DNA from: Synechococcus sp. MU1617
GTDB taxonomy: Bacteria > Cyanobacteriota > Cyanobacteriia > PCC-6307 > Cyanobiaceae
Direction of reading: 5' to 3'
NCBI RefSeq assembly: GCF_020514235.1
Contig: NZ_VTLB01000002.1
Location: 496,001 to 560,000 of the forward strand
Length of the DNA stretch: 64,000 bases
A model generated the notes under the pieces. It was not told the DNA's origin and did not search any database. It worked only from the letters and a program-made list of their open reading frames with translations. This document shows, piece by piece, positions 63,640 through 64,000 of this stretch. Within the stretch, counting starts at the first letter, position 1. The number at the start of each line of letters is the position of its first letter. The translations under genes and the position numbers were made by a program.

Positions 63640-64000
63640 TTATCGCTTGGGACGGTCCAGGGCGGCACTGGCGCCCCCGCTGTTCCGGCGTTGGCGGTTG
63701 CGTTGCTGGTTTCGGTCGTTGCCGTTGTCTCGGATGGCTGGCATCGGAGCGAACAGCTGGTTCTCCAGTTGGTCGTAGCTGCCCTCGAAGGGGCAGGAGT
63801 TGGCACTGGGGCAGCCGTCGCAGTAATGCCCGTCGCTGTAGCGCTCCAGGTTGCCGCGGTTGAAGAAGTAGGGCTTGTGGCTGAAGGTGCTGGCCACCCA
63901 TTGCCAGCTCAGATGGTTGCTGGCCGGATCGCCATCCAGCAGGTGCTCCAGGAACCAGTCGGCACCGGCTTTCCAGTGCACCCGTCGCCAATGCACGAGC
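63640..64000 (-). CDS. FAD-binding photolyase/cryptochrome-like domain protein, C-terminal part (runs off the window)
   Basis: The last 120 codons of a frame that continues past the window. GADWFLEHLLDGDPASNH and LSWQWVASTFSHKPYFFN correspond to the FAD-site helices of photolyases (compare 'W..GE..F...L.D.D...N...W.W' ). After it come GHYCDGCPSANSCPF with a C-x2-C-x5-C cluster and an Asn/Gln/Arg-rich tail. A GTG at 63996 is in frame, but the domain is truncated there, so the true start lies upstream. Likely functional partner of the 146-residue antenna-like protein that follows. Confidence 0.7.
   Translation of the reverse strand, partial: LVHWRRVHWKAGADWFLEHLLDGDPASNHLSWQWVASTFSHKPYFFNRGNLERYSDGHYCDGCPSANSCPFEGSYDQLENQLFAPMPAIRDNGNDRNQQRNRQRRNSGGASAALDRPKR

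Overview
The window looks like a chromosome segment of a marine picocyanobacterium of the Synechococcus subcluster 5.1 type. Evidence is the psbEFLJ–ycf48–rubA block divergent from ndhC-ndhK-ndhJ, chlD (Mg-chelatase), a phycobilin-type heme oxygenase, a SelD fused to an NADH-dehydrogenase-like domain, compact overlapping genes and a generally GC-rich base composition. The exact strain cannot be fixed from the window alone. No rRNA, tRNA, CRISPR array, transposase or integrase was found.

Layout. 1-6400: start of a sulfotransferase (cut by the window edge), icd, a polyprenyl-phosphate glycosyltransferase (GtrB-like), an AT-rich inserted methyltransferase between 16-bp direct repeats, a GtrA–YdjC fusion, an MTA/SAH nucleosidase and a small conserved-type protein. 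6433-16831: heme oxygenase followed by a co-directional glycan cassette in which seven of the genes are joined by 1-4 nt stop/start overlaps (glycosyltransferases, an MsbA/PglK-type ABC exporter, an unknown helical protein, a sulfotransferase). 16837-30652: a second sulfotransferase, the full KDO set (kdsA, kdsB, kdsC, kdsD), a large unknown membrane protein bounded by kdsA and a kdsA remnant, UvrD/PcrA helicase, CCA-adding enzyme, a GT39-type membrane glycosyltransferase and the selD fusion. 30649-42713: galE, a type I secretion operon (parvulin, cNMP-domain ABC exporter, HlyD) with a glycosyltransferase, hisS, and the nucleotide-sugar genes for UDP-xylose, UDP-glucuronate and UDP-galacturonate. 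42714-47477: an AT-rich island with two glycan genes, a sulfotransferase and a coiled-coil ORF. 47441-52894: photosystem II cytochrome b559 operon, Ycf48, rubredoxin, NDH-1 subunits, YvcK. 52978-64000: Mla-type lipid transport genes, chlD with an unknown helical gene, folK–nudix–photolyase, a DegT aminotransferase with redoxin, a lipoprotein and a two-gene split photolyase-like pair.

How it fits together. Housekeeping genes for photosynthesis, respiration, translation and repair alternate with a large envelope-glycan programme: nucleotide sugars (GalE, Ugd, Uxs, UDP-GlcA epimerase, DegT), KDO supply, many glycosyltransferases, one lipid-linked-sugar exporter, sulfotransferases and a type I exporter. 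The most interesting candidate system is an undecaprenyl-phosphate sugar route: a GtrB-like synthase, a GtrA flippase fused to a YdjC-type deacetylase, and a GT39 transferase elsewhere in the window. Two accessory genes (the methyltransferase at 2859-3623 and the membrane protein at 18605-20413) each sit between duplicated pieces of neighbouring DNA, which suggests recent insertion without a recognisable mobile element.
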